A stretch of 39,922 bases of DNA from Gammaproteobacteria bacterium (GCA_022823405.1 JAJDXD010000012.1:1-39922), one strand, 5' to 3'. Counted from the first letter of the stretch, positions 16,240 through 25,065 are shown. Notes: generated by a model from the letters alone, not told the origin. A program made the numbers and translations.

Positions 16240-17163
16240 TTATCGAGTTTGAGAGCCGAAAAGACCTTGCGGTTTGAAAAACAGAACGCAGGTCATGAAG
16301 ATATAAATCAGCATTGAAGAGATCGCTGGTGCCGCGGCCTCTGCAGCATTAACAGGAATAAAGAATGCCAGCAGCACGTCCAAAAATGAACGCCCAAGTG
16401 TATCAATCAGACCAGTGATCAATGCTGCGATCAGACTGCCTCGGACAGAACCGATTCCGCCGATGACAATGACAACGAAAGCAATAATGATGATTTGCTC
16501 ACCCATCCCGGAATTTGCACCCAAAATTGGAGCCATCAGTATGCCGGCTAACGCACCAAGCGCGGTGCCGAGGCCGAACACGAGGGTGAAAAGCAGACGA
16601 ATGTTGGTGCCAAGCGCATAGATCATCGTTCGGTCTGCGGCACCAGCACGAATTAGCATACCTAAACGGGTTTTGGCAACCAAGATGTACATGCCAATAG
16701 CAACTACGATTCCCGCACCAATAATCATCAGCCGATATACCGAGTACTCAATGCCGAGGAGAAGGGGCACAGTGAAGTTTAGGTAATCAGGGAATGGAAC
16801 CGATAGACCGTCCAGTGGCCAGACAACCTGAACCAATTCATTGAAAAATAAAATGAGTCCAAAGGTTGCCAACACCTGATCCAAGTGGTGTCGCTGGTAA
16901 AGGGTCCTAAGGGTTGATATTTCGACGAGGATGCCAATCCCTGCGACTAGTGGAACCGCCAGTAAAATTGCGAGGATAAACGATCCACTCCACAAAAAGA
17001 TGGTGGCCCCGACAAACGCACCAAGCATGTACATGGAACCATGAGCCAGATTCACCAAATCCATTATTCCAAATGTCAGGGTCAGCCCGGCAGCCAGCAG
17101 AAACAGTAGCATGCCGAACTGAATGCCATTCAGCGTCTGTTCAATGAGTAACGCCCACTCCAA
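16240..17163 (-). CDS. livH: HAAT-type ABC importer permease, LivH-like (system 1)
   Basis: This 307-residue permease begins MEWALLIEQTLNGIQFGMLL. It is strongly hydrophobic throughout and has the LivH hallmark LTLTFGIMDLVNLAHGSMYM near residues 27-46 and the loop RAGAADRTMIYALGTN, the coupling element for the ATPases. It is the first permease gene after the binding-protein gene, from which it is separated by 289 bases with a strong hairpin. Confidence 0.92.
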   Translation of the reverse strand: MEWALLIEQTLNGIQFGMLLFLLAAGLTLTFGIMDLVNLAHGSMYMLGAFVGATIFLWSGSFILAILLAVPLVAGIGILVEISTLRTLYQRHHLDQVLATFGLILFFNELVQVVWPLDGLSVPFPDYLNFTVPLLLGIEYSVYRLMIIGAGIVVAIGMYILVAKTRLGMLIRAGAADRTMIYALGTNIRLLFTLVFGLGTALGALAGILMAPILGANSGMGEQIIIIAFVVIVIGGIGSVRGSLIAALITGLIDTLGRSFLDVLLAFFIPVNAAEAAAPAISSMLIYIFMTCVLFFKPQGLFGSQTR

Positions 17164-17345
17164 TTCAGTGTCCTCTGGTTATGTTTGATTTGGATTGGCT
17201 AACGATGCTCGGACCGATTATGGGTGTCGTTTTTACTCTCAAGAGTGTGAAACCGCGACCCGTGAATCACGACAATTGATTTTTCGCTGAACTTCAAGTG
17301 AACTGAAATTCACACCATGAGAGTGAATATCTGCCTAAACGAATT

Positions 17346-17374
17346 GTGTGAGACTCCTGAATGGAGTCTCACAC
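17346..17374 (-). terminator. Strong hairpin between binding-protein gene and livH
   Basis: GTGTGAGACTCC (17346-17357) and GGAGTCTCACAC (17363-17374) form a perfect 12-bp stem with the 5-base loop TGAAT. On the transcribed (-) strand no T-run follows. A partial terminator or mRNA-stabilising structure that keeps binding protein in excess over permease is more likely than a full stop. The rest of 17164-17452 holds no gene. Confidence 0.65.
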
Positions 17375-17452
17375 ACTACGTCATACGATTTGCTGTTCTG
17401 TGAATTGAATTATTGACAAATTCACAGAATAAACGTCAAGCCAGTTGGCCAA

Positions 17453-18631
17453 TTACATAGAGCATTCGCCAGCGTATACGTCCTGGTGCATTTCCAAAAC
17501 TGTTTCGCGTACCGAAGTTGTCCACACCCCGTCACTGTCTTCAACCACTTCACGGCTATAAAAGTTCTGAATTGGAAAGTGGTTGGGTCCCATTGAGAAC
17601 TCTCCACGCAACGAGTCAAAATCGGCATTTTCCAGCGCCGCTCGCAGTCCGTCGACATTGCTCATATCACCGCCAACAGCTTCAACCGCGCTCTTGATGT
17701 ACATCACAGCGTCATAGCTTTGTGCAGCATAAAAACTTGGATACTTGCCATACTTAGCTTTGAAGGCATCAACAAACTTCTTGTTTGCAGCGTTATCCAG
17801 ATCAGGCGCCCAAAATTGGGTCATGGTTGACCCGAGGACACCTGACATTTCTGCTTGCTGGAATCGCGGCAAACTGATGGAGTCGACAGTAAACACGGTA
17901 TACAGGTCAACTTGGCCAGACAGTCCAGATTGCTGAAATTGTTTGATGAATGCAGGTCCGTGCTTGCCAGGATAGAACACAAACACACCATCCGGATTTG
18001 CGGCTTTAACCTTTGATAATTCGGCTGCCCAGTCAATTTGATCCGGCCACTTGGTCATGTCTTCACCGACAATCTCGCCTGTATATGTTCGTTTTACGCC
18101 AGCTACCATATTCTTGCCAGCTGCGTAAAGTGGGGCGATGACATAGAGCGAATTGACGCCGCGCTGGTTGAGGACTTCGCCCATTGCCATGGGAGTCTGG
18201 TCGTTCTGCCAGGAGATATTGAAGAAATTCTCGTGACAGCCTTTACCCGCCAACTGTGAAGGACCTGCATTTGCGCTGATGAGAATTTTTCCAGCATCAA
18301 GCACTGTGGTTGCGGATGCTAGTAGCACGTGCGACCAGATATAGCCAAAGACGATGTCAACTTTATCTTGAGTGACCAGACGTTCTGTTGCCTGCTTGCC
18401 TTTTTGAGGATTAAACTCATCGTCGCCATAAACGACTTCAACATCCACTGACCCCATTTTGTGGCCAATATGTTCCAGTGCCAGTTCTACGGCATCTCTC
18501 ATGTCATTACCGATGACTGCTGCTGGAGTGCTCAGTGTCGTTACAAATCCGAGCTTGACTGTAGCAGAAAAGGCATTCGGTGCAATCAGCATCAAACACA
18601 TTGCAATGACTAGGGTGATTTTCGATTTCAT
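17453..18631 (-). CDS. HAAT-type ABC importer substrate-binding protein (system 1)
   Basis: A periplasmic type I binding protein (Peripla_BP_6) of 392 residues with signal peptide MKSKITLVIAMCLMLIAPNA, cleaved after AFS. The mature start TVKLGFVTTLSTPAAVIGND is the family pattern. Internal segments such as KGCHENFFNISWQNDQTPMA and KYGKYPSFYAAQSYDAVMYI resemble binding proteins grouped with aromatic-compound or branched-chain amino-acid transporters. The ligand cannot be named. It is the first gene of the liv-like operon running to 13808, and the hairpin downstream should favour its high expression. Confidence 0.88.
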   Translation of the reverse strand: MKSKITLVIAMCLMLIAPNAFSATVKLGFVTTLSTPAAVIGNDMRDAVELALEHIGHKMGSVDVEVVYGDDEFNPQKGKQATERLVTQDKVDIVFGYIWSHVLLASATTVLDAGKILISANAGPSQLAGKGCHENFFNISWQNDQTPMAMGEVLNQRGVNSLYVIAPLYAAGKNMVAGVKRTYTGEIVGEDMTKWPDQIDWAAELSKVKAANPDGVFVFYPGKHGPAFIKQFQQSGLSGQVDLYTVFTVDSISLPRFQQAEMSGVLGSTMTQFWAPDLDNAANKKFVDAFKAKYGKYPSFYAAQSYDAVMYIKSAVEAVGGDMSNVDGLRAALENADFDSLRGEFSMGPNHFPIQNFYSREVVEDSDGVWTTSVRETVLEMHQDVYAGECSM

Positions 18632-19095
18632 TTTTAGATTCCAGTTAATTTCGTTGATTTACATTAATTTCCAGATTGCTTTACCCCGCTAGGGTGCAGT
18701 AAGTTATTGTACTCAATAGTATCCTAACTTGAGAGTTATGGAAGCCTTGCAAATTCAGAGTCAAATTCATTGAAGCTCAAATTTGATCGAATTCAAGCGG
18801 GACTTTAGCGTTGGAGCTGCGCTCTGGTTCTTTGGTATCGATGTATGAATTTGGATGAACTTTCAAGCACTCTACGAACTGGAGGTTGCAAAAGAGAAAG
18901 TGGCTGTGAACTACGTGAATTTAACCCCTTCCATTCATTTAAAGAAGTCGTCGGGGAGTTTTCAAAAGTGAAACTTGTGTAGAGAGACCATTTACATTGT
19001 TATTCGAGAAATACTCGTCCGTAGAACTAATCCACTCAGAATTGAATCGTGCATTTGTCGCAATGATCACTGCCAATCGATATTGATCTCTAGAA
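18632..19095. other. Intergenic between queG and the system 1 binding protein; no gene recognised
   Basis: This 464-base region should contain the promoter of the importer operon on the - strand. AT-rich -10-like hexamers exist on that strand around 18706-18721 but no well-spaced -35 was found. A 45-codon open frame at 18845-18982 (+ strand) has no Shine-Dalgarno or known motif and is not called as a gene. Confidence 0.45.
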
Positions 19096-20157
19096 TCAAT
19101 TCAAAATTTGTTCGAGGGCCCATTGAACATGCTCTCGTACTAATTCTGACTCATGGTATTGACGTGCCTTGAGTGCTCTTATTGATGCTTCGGAAGGTTT
19201 TGAATTTCCCAGTGCGATTGCGATATTCCTTAGCCATCGATCATAACCGAGGCGGCGAATGGCTGAGTTTTGAGTTTTTTCAAGGAACTGTTCTTTTGAC
19301 CACATAAACAATTCGCTCAGTTGGCTTGAATCCAAACCATGCCTGACTTGAAAGCCTGGCTCATCAGAAGCTGAGGCAAATCGATTCCAGGGGCAGACTA
19401 CCTGGCAATCGTCGCATCCAAATATTCGATTCCCGATTGCACGTCGATACTGGATTGGAATGGAACCTTTCAATTCAATCGTCAGATAGGAAATGCATTT
19501 TCGCGCATCGACGACATAAGGCTCTATGATGGCTTGAGTCGGGCAGATTTTGATACAGGCGGAGCAAAGGCCGCAGTGATCGTTCTCCGGTTGGTCTACA
19601 GGTAACGGTAAATCAGTGTAAAGTTCACCTAGGAAAAACCAGGAGCCTGCTTTCCGATTCAAAAGGTTGGAGTGCTTGCCGATCCAGCCTAGTCCAGCTT
19701 TCTGAGCGATAGGTTTTTCCATCACGGGTGCGCTGTCAGCAAATGCGCGGTAGCCGAATTCTCCTACTTCATCTTGAATTCGATAGGCGAGTTTCTGTAG
19801 CCTTTTTCGAATCAGTTTGTGGTAGTCGGTACCGGTCGCATATCGAGAAATGAATCCCAGCGTTGGATCGTCTAACGTCTCATTGATGTCTTTCGCAGCA
19901 GCAGGCCAATAGTCCATACGGGCAGAAATTATTCGAACCGTACCCGGAATCAGTAGTTCAGCACGAGTTCGCTTCTTCCCATGTTTACTCATGTAGTCAA
20001 GTTCACCATGCAATCCCTTGTCAAGCCATTGATTTAGATGGTTTTCGGCTTGTGTGAGATTCGTATCAGCGATACCAACCTGTTGAAAACCAAGTTCTTT
20101 ACCCCAGTGCTTGATGGAATTTGCAAGTTTTCCCAAGTTGATTTCGGTAAATTGCAT
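19096..20157 (-). CDS. queG: Epoxyqueuosine reductase QueG
   Basis: QueG performs the last step of queuosine tRNA modification, reducing epoxyqueuosine with cobalamin and two [4Fe-4S] clusters. The 353-residue protein shows the conserved active-site region RAFADSAPVMEKPIAQKAG, then GLGWIGKHSNLL. The first ferredoxin motif is CGLCSACIKICPTQAI; the second cluster's cysteines are in RKCISYL and FGCDDCQVVCPWNR. A C-terminal HEAT-like extension is recognisable (RRLGYDRWLRNIAIALGNSK). The length is slightly below E. coli QueG (379). It is divergent from the system 2 binding-protein gene. Confidence 0.95.
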   Translation of the reverse strand: MQFTEINLGKLANSIKHWGKELGFQQVGIADTNLTQAENHLNQWLDKGLHGELDYMSKHGKKRTRAELLIPGTVRIISARMDYWPAAAKDINETLDDPTLGFISRYATGTDYHKLIRKRLQKLAYRIQDEVGEFGYRAFADSAPVMEKPIAQKAGLGWIGKHSNLLNRKAGSWFFLGELYTDLPLPVDQPENDHCGLCSACIKICPTQAIIEPYVVDARKCISYLTIELKGSIPIQYRRAIGNRIFGCDDCQVVCPWNRFASASDEPGFQVRHGLDSSQLSELFMWSKEQFLEKTQNSAIRRLGYDRWLRNIAIALGNSKPSEASIRALKARQYHESELVREHVQWALEQILN

Positions 20158-20219
20158 GGTATGCTAAACTGACTTTGTAAACGCCTTTCTTGGCGAAAGT
20201 CAATCGGCTGGTGAACCAA

Positions 20220-20249
20220 TTGAAAAGGGGAGTAGACAATTACTATACT
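20220..20249 (+). promoter_or_regulatory. Candidate sigma-70 promoter for the system 2 binding protein
   Basis: TTGAAA (20220-20225) and TATACT (20244-20249) are separated by 18 bases, about 75 bases upstream of the ATG at 20323. A good Shine-Dalgarno (AGGAG) lies just before that ATG. The divergent queG gene begins 62 bases to the left. Confidence 0.5.
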
Positions 20250-20322
20250 ATCAAGCAACGTTCCAAGATGAAAAAGGTTGGTACATAATTAACAGGTAGT
20301 TAATGAAAACAGGAGATTCAAG

Positions 20323-21531
20323 ATGAAATTCAATAATCCTGCGGTTGCAGTTTTTGCGGCCGCGATGACAGCTTTGCTGTCGGTATCCATCGCAAATGCG
20401 GATTCGGTAAAAATTGGCTTTCTAGGCGGTTTTACTGGTCCGATTGAATCACTTACACCTCCGATTCAGAAAGGAGCTGACTTGGCGGTTTCAGAAGTGA
20501 ATGCAGCTGGTGGTGTTAATGGTTCGTCGATCGAGATAGTTGCTGGTGACACAACCTGTGTGGATGCAACCGAAGCTGCCAACGCAGCGGACCGATTGGT
20601 AAATTCCGAAGGTGTCGCTGCAATTGTGGGCGCTTTGTGCTCAGGATCGACAATTTCAGCTGCGAATAATGCTGCAATTCCGGCAGGGGTGGTAATGATA
20701 TCTCCTGCGTCGACAAGTCCCGCAGTTTCAAGCATGGATGACAATGACCTCGTTTTTCGAACGGTCCCCTCTGATTCGTATCAGGGAGAATCAATGGCAA
20801 AACTGTTGCTGGCAAAGGGCATCAACACCATTGCTATCACTTACATCAATAACGACTACGGAAAGGGATTTGCTGAAGCCTTAGAAAACGCTTACTCCGG
20901 GATGGGTGGTACAGTTGCAGCAAATGAAGCCCATGAAGATGGCAAGGCAGATTATCGCGCTGAAATTGGTTCGCTGGCATCCAGTGGAGCGGAGCATCTT
21001 GTTGTTTTGGGATATGCCGATGGTTCAGGTCAGACCATTATTCGGCAGGCAATTGAAGGCGATGATTTTTCAAATTTCATCGGCGGTGACGGCATGGTTG
21101 CACAGTCCTTGATCGATGGGGTTGGCGCGGAAGCGCTTGAAGGTATGATCCTCACGAGTGCTGGTTCACCAGCAGGTACGGGTCTTGATCGATTTACCGC
21201 TATTCAACAAGGTGCTGGCGTAGAAGACAGTGTGTATATGGCTCAATCCTATGACGCTGCCTTTTTGCTGGCACTTGCAATGCAGCAGAAAGGTTCAAAT
21301 GACCGCGAAGGGATGTCAGCTGCGTTGCGGGCAGTTGCCAGTCCTCCTGGGGAGGTCATTTATCCGGGTGATTGGGCGAAAGCGGTAGAAATTTTGTCCG
21401 GTGGCGGCGAAGTCAACTTCGAAGGTGCAACAGGCAGCCATGATTTCAATGAGAATGGCGACGTATCAGGAATCATCAATGAGAATGTGATTCAAGACGG
21501 AAAAATTATGTTGGTAGGAGAGATCATGTAA
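20323..21531 (+). CDS. HAAT-type ABC importer substrate-binding protein (system 2)
   Basis: A 402-residue periplasmic type I binding protein. The signal peptide is followed by the mature start DSVKIGFLGGFTGPIESLTP. Two cysteines (DTTCVDATEA and VGALCSGSTI) are placed as the conserved disulfide pair of LivJ-type proteins, and PASTSPAVSS is the usual Ser/Thr-rich ligand-contact segment that binds the amino-acid backbone. This suggests a polar or branched-chain amino-acid ligand, but that is inference. It has its own promoter and a strong terminator, and is on the opposite strand to the permease and ATPase genes (22787-26559) that most likely serve it. Confidence 0.9.
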   Translation: MKFNNPAVAVFAAAMTALLSVSIANADSVKIGFLGGFTGPIESLTPPIQKGADLAVSEVNAAGGVNGSSIEIVAGDTTCVDATEAANAADRLVNSEGVAAIVGALCSGSTISAANNAAIPAGVVMISPASTSPAVSSMDDNDLVFRTVPSDSYQGESMAKLLLAKGINTIAITYINNDYGKGFAEALENAYSGMGGTVAANEAHEDGKADYRAEIGSLASSGAEHLVVLGYADGSGQTIIRQAIEGDDFSNFIGGDGMVAQSLIDGVGAEALEGMILTSAGSPAGTGLDRFTAIQQGAGVEDSVYMAQSYDAAFLLALAMQQKGSNDREGMSAALRAVASPPGEVIYPGDWAKAVEILSGGGEVNFEGATGSHDFNENGDVSGIINENVIQDGKIMLVGEIM

Positions 21532-21627
21532 CTCCAACTTCACAATCGTTGATTATGGCTTACTCACAAGTGCAGGTTTTTCCGACACGAGTGCTGGCGC
21601 GCAACTGACACTTTGAATAATCCGAAA

Positions 21628-21661
21628 GACGCCTGGAAAACAAGTTCCAGGCGTCTTTTTT
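21628..21661 (+). terminator. Rho-independent terminator of the system 2 binding-protein gene
   Basis: GACGCCTGGAA (21628-21638) pairs perfectly with TTCCAGGCGTC (21645-21655) around a six-base loop, followed by six T. This is a textbook intrinsic terminator about 100 bases after the stop. Confidence 0.93.
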
Positions 21662-22012
21662 ACGGAATAGACACAGGATTTCCGCTAAAACTTACATTCC
21701 TACGTTGATCATCAAGTTCTTATCGGTAGAGTACAAGTGTTGGATTTGATCAAGACAGTCGAACATCGGAGGAAGAAAAAGAGGTTGTAGGCATAAAACG
21801 GAAAGAATTTGCAAAGGTGCTACACCAGCAACACCTTCCGCCCAATAAGGTACAAATTCAGATAAGTCATGAAATTAATTTACGAATTTGGTTGACGAGC
21901 CAGGTCCTATCTTTCTAATTGAGGAAAGACGCTCTACAAGTGACAAGAACTGACAATCGATGCAGCGTTACAACCAGTTGAACAAGATAGCAATAAAACT
22001 ACTGATTTGATT
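21662..22012. other. Intergenic before the toxin-antitoxin pair; no gene called
   Basis: A 62-codon stretch (21730-21918, + strand) is open and reads like protein (GIKRKEFAKVLHQQHLPPNK), but it lacks a usable start near its beginning. It may be the tail of a decayed gene. Nothing else is recognisable. Confidence 0.35.
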
Positions 22013-22042
22013 TTTACTAAAGTAGCAACAAGTGGCTATAAT
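22013..22042 (+). promoter_or_regulatory. Candidate promoter of the toxin-antitoxin operon
   Basis: TTTACT (22013-22018) and a perfect TATAAT (22037-22042) are 18 bases apart. Transcription would start near 22049-22050, practically on the first ATG of the 25-bp tandem repeat. Autoregulation by the antitoxin is expected for such modules, but no operator palindrome was identified. Confidence 0.55.
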
Positions 22043-22044
22043 AG

Positions 22045-22094
22045 TTTCTATGAAATCTGTTGGAATTAATTTCTATGAAATCTGTTGGAATTAA
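22045..22094 (+). repeat. Exact 25-bp tandem duplication spanning the antitoxin start codon
   Basis: Bases 22045-22069 and 22070-22094 are identical. Each copy contains ATGAAATCTGTTGGAATTAA. The first copy's ATG (22050) opens a 14-codon frame ending at 22092-22094. The second copy's ATG (22075) starts the antitoxin. Confidence 0.95.
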
Positions 22095-22368
22095 ATTATT
22101 AAATAACCGAATAAGTGAGTACGTACGGCTAGCTGCAGCTGGGGAAACGATACTCATTACGGATCGAGACAGGGTTGTCGCGGAACTTGGCCCCCTTAGA
22201 GAAAGACGTAGTCCTATATTGGAAGATGCTTTTCTGGCTAATGCTGTTCGAAACGGCCTGCTGTCGCCACCGACAATAGTTGACAAAAGTCCGCCACCAG
22301 CTCCACCTCCACTCTATCCATTAGAAAAGATATTAGAGCAGTTAGACGAAGATAGAAGTGACCGGTGA
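22075..22368 (+). CDS. Antitoxin of a type II toxin-antitoxin module (Phd/YefM-like)
   Basis: The 97-residue antitoxin starts at ATG 22075 (MKSVGIKLLNNRISEYVRLA), followed by AAGETILITDRDRVVAELGP, the Phd/YefM fold that dimerises and binds operator DNA. The acidic, proline-rich C-terminus (SPPPAPPPLYPLEKILEQLD) is the flexible part that would neutralise the toxin. A TTG at 22060 is in frame but would add only five residues. GGA in the first repeat copy is the nearest Shine-Dalgarno-like sequence. The stop overlaps the toxin start as GTGA, typical of coupled antitoxin-toxin expression. Confidence 0.85.
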   Translation: MKSVGIKLLNNRISEYVRLAAAGETILITDRDRVVAELGPLRERRSPILEDAFLANAVRNGLLSPPTIVDKSPPPAPPPLYPLEKILEQLDEDRSDR

Positions 22369-22751
22369 TATATCTAGATACTTCTGTTGCTCTGGCTTTC
22401 TTATTATCTGAAGTCCGCAGACCCCCTGAAACGATTTGGGAAAATTCATTAGTTTCTAGTCGACTAATTGAATACGAAATCTGGACAAGCTTGCACAGAC
22501 TGGGGCTTTCCGAGGTGCTCAGCGAATCAACGCATGCACTACTTGGACGGATTGCATTGCTTGAACTTTCTACCGCAGTGCTTAGTCGTGCGCTAGAAGA
22601 ATTTCCAAAGCCGGTACGAACGCTTGATGCACTGCACCTCGCATCTTGCACTTATTTGCTAGACCACGGAAGGCGAGTATCACTCGCCAGTTACGACCAG
22701 AAAATGTGTGTTGTCGCAACTGAAATGAAAATTCCATTAATTGAGTTGTGA
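22365..22751 (+). CDS. PIN-domain ribonuclease toxin (VapC-like)
   Basis: This 128-residue PIN-domain protein begins MIYLDTSVALAFLLSE from GTG 22365. The acidic residues expected to bind Mg are Asp5, Glu36 (SSRLIEYEIW), Asp88 (VRTLDALHLA) and Asp111 (LASYDQKM). VapC toxins cleave tRNA or rRNA and halt growth when the antitoxin is lost. It forms a two-gene operon with the Phd-like antitoxin, overlapping by four bases. Length and motifs are intact, so it is probably functional. RNA target unknown. Confidence 0.88.
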   Translation: MIYLDTSVALAFLLSEVRRPPETIWENSLVSSRLIEYEIWTSLHRLGLSEVLSESTHALLGRIALLELSTAVLSRALEEFPKPVRTLDALHLASCTYLLDHGRRVSLASYDQKMCVVATEMKIPLIEL

Positions 22752-22786
22752 ATCTGCCATCGGAGAAATTTGGATATGGCGATGGG

Positions 22787-24058
22787 TCAGTTGATTCTAC
22801 CAATTCGTTCCGGAATCAGCCCGTTTGGCACAAAGCGAAGTGCCAAGGTAATGGTCAAACCGATGAAGAAAACACGTGCCTGGAGTGCGCGGGCCATTAA
22901 ATCATCAGGCGCTTGCCAGTCAAACCACAAACTGCCATACAAGCGGACATTTTCAAACAAAAACAGCATGATGGGTTCTCCCATCAGCCATATGATGTAG
23001 ACTGCAACCGCACCAAATATTGCCCCCAAATTATTAGCAGCACCACCAACTAATACCATCACCCAGACTAGGAAGGTATGTTTGAGAGGCGTAAAGCCAG
23101 ATGGGTCAAAAATTCTTGAAAAACTGATTAGAACTGCACCGCCAAATCCAATTAACCCTGACCCAAGCACAAACATTTGCAGGCGACGTAAGTTAATGTC
23201 CTTACCCATCGCGGCAGCAGCAACTTCATCATCCCGAATGGCGCGCATCATGCGTCCCCACGGCGCACGATATGCTCGCTGAAGCAGGACGAACAGGACT
23301 GCCACCAGAATCGCGGTTAGTGCCAAGTAAGCCGCTCTTGCAGCAACGAAACCAATATCATTCGGTGTTGGCACGGGCCACGGCAGAGGAGAAACCGTCA
23401 ATGTGCCCCGCGTCAGCCAATCAGCATTTTTCAGAATTGCTTTGATGATTTCTGCAATTCCAAGTGTCGCAATGGCCAGGTAATCAGCACGCAAGCCCAG
23501 ACAAGCTTTACCAATCCAGTAAGCCACAAAAGCAGCAGCCAATCCGCCTGCGATCCAACCTAGCATAACTGGTAATCCTAAGCCACCAATAAATCCAGAT
23601 TCGCGTTCAATCAGTCTAGCAACTGGAACAAGTTGGTTGTTAAAAACAAAAAACGCAATGACCAAGGCAATCAGGATAAGAATGACTTTCAGCTTACCTC
23701 GTATGCCAATGCGATGTATCTGTGTGATACCGATTACAACTGCTACAACTACCAACATTTCAAGTAAAAATTCACCGAGTGCCGCTGCACCTTCAGATCC
23801 CCAAAAATCGTGATTGACTGGAAATGCAATCAGCATGGTGATATACCCACCAATCGCAACAAATCCCATCCCACCTGCATTGAATAACCCGGCATATCCC
23901 CATTGGATCGTGAGTCCAAGCGCCAGAATCGCATAGCAGGCTGCTTCTGCCAGCATTCTCAGTGCATAGGCATCACCAAAATTAAGAACGATCAGCACTA
24001 CCGCCACACCAACTGAAGCAAAGAACAGATACTCCCTTTGGTAGCGACGAAAGTTCAT
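22787..24058 (-). CDS. livM: HAAT-type ABC importer permease, LivM-like (system 2)
   Basis: A 423-residue permease. ATG 24058 (MNFRRYQREYLFFASVGVAV) is preferred because it overlaps the livH stop as ATGA; an in-frame start at 24094 would lie inside livH. The LivM signature AILALGLTIQWGYAGLFNAG appears near residues 44-65, and the ATPase-coupling loop is WGRMMRAIRDDEVAAAAMGK. It is about 100 residues longer than LivM of system 1, with extra hydrophobic segments after the signature (LLEMLVVVAVVIGI and LIALVIAFFVFNN). It is the last gene of its operon, 35 bases from the convergent toxin gene. Confidence 0.9.
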   Translation of the reverse strand: MNFRRYQREYLFFASVGVAVVLIVLNFGDAYALRMLAEAACYAILALGLTIQWGYAGLFNAGGMGFVAIGGYITMLIAFPVNHDFWGSEGAAALGEFLLEMLVVVAVVIGITQIHRIGIRGKLKVILILIALVIAFFVFNNQLVPVARLIERESGFIGGLGLPVMLGWIAGGLAAAFVAYWIGKACLGLRADYLAIATLGIAEIIKAILKNADWLTRGTLTVSPLPWPVPTPNDIGFVAARAAYLALTAILVAVLFVLLQRAYRAPWGRMMRAIRDDEVAAAAMGKDINLRRLQMFVLGSGLIGFGGAVLISFSRIFDPSGFTPLKHTFLVWVMVLVGGAANNLGAIFGAVAVYIIWLMGEPIMLFLFENVRLYGSLWFDWQAPDDLMARALQARVFFIGLTITLALRFVPNGLIPERIGRIN

Positions 24059-25059
24059 ATGACCTGACCTCGAAAGATTCCAGTTGGCCGCCAAATCAGC
24101 ACTGCAATCAAAATTACGAAAGGCACAATGATCTTGTACTCAGTAGGCACAAAATTGAGACGGCTTGGAATTTCAACCCATTCAGGAAAGTATTCTGCAA
24201 ATGGTCTCAATAGCACTGACCAGTTGAACACTGCAAGAGTTTCCGAAAATCCGACCAAAAGACCACCGGCGATCGCACCATAAGGCCGACCAATACCGCC
24301 AACGATCGCTGCAGCAAAAATAGGTAGCAGAAGATTGAAACTGAGATCTGGCTTTAGTACGACATCAAGTGCGAGTAATGTTCCGGCAATCGCAGCCAGA
24401 GTGCCGGCTATGACCCATGTTGCCTGCACCACTTTGTCCGTATTGATTCCGGAGACCAGTGCCAGTTCCGAGTTGTCCGACATAGCTCGCATCGCTTTAC
24501 CCAATCGTGTGCGAGTCAGAAACTGATGCAGGCTGACAATGCAAATGATCGTGGTAATTATGAGTAGAACCTGGGGTTCAGAGATGATGAGGTCTCGGGT
24601 TGTTGTCTCAAACGGCACATCAATACGGAAAACGTCCTTGTTCTGTTCAGCAAAGAAGGTACGCGGAGAAGTGCCGGCAAAAAGTCGAATCACACCATGT
24701 AGCATTAATGTAACCCCTAGTGATGCAACCAGTAGCATGACAGGTCTGACATTGCGCTTTCTTAAGGGGCGGTAAAACATGACGTCGATAGTCACGGCGA
24801 AAGCTGCGAGAAACAGTATCGACAAAGGTAAAACGACAAAGCCTGTTGGAAGTCCAATTACTGGTCCGAGGCCTGGCAATAGTGCAGCGAATACGAATGA
24901 CAGGTATGCACCTGAAGTCATCAGGTCTGCGTGGGAAAAATTAGCGAATCTTAGTATGCCAAATACCAGCGTTACACCGATAGCCCCAAGTGCGTAAATT
25001 GACCCAATGATTGAGCCAGAAATCAGAACTTTATTGATGAAGAATATAAGTTCGTTCAC
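24055..25059 (-). CDS. livH: HAAT-type ABC importer permease, LivH-like (system 2)
   Basis: A 334-residue membrane permease starting MNELIFFINKVLISGSIIGS. The hallmark IGVTLVFGILRFANFSHADL lies near residues 27-46, and the coupling loop RTRLGKAMRAMSDNSELALV near the middle. Several hydrophobic spans follow. It is located 6 bases after livF and overlaps livM by four bases, so the operon is tightly coupled. Confidence 0.91.
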   Translation of the reverse strand: MNELIFFINKVLISGSIIGSIYALGAIGVTLVFGILRFANFSHADLMTSGAYLSFVFAALLPGLGPVIGLPTGFVVLPLSILFLAAFAVTIDVMFYRPLRKRNVRPVMLLVASLGVTLMLHGVIRLFAGTSPRTFFAEQNKDVFRIDVPFETTTRDLIISEPQVLLIITTIICIVSLHQFLTRTRLGKAMRAMSDNSELALVSGINTDKVVQATWVIAGTLAAIAGTLLALDVVLKPDLSFNLLLPIFAAAIVGGIGRPYGAIAGGLLVGFSETLAVFNWSVLLRPFAEYFPEWVEIPSRLNFVPTEYKIIVPFVILIAVLIWRPTGIFRGQVI

Positions 25060-25065
25060 TGACTT

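Noticed and set aside
18845..18982. A 45-codon frame starting MNLDELSSTLRTGGCKRE
   Set aside because: No Shine-Dalgarno, no known family, and an isolated position; not enough to call a gene.
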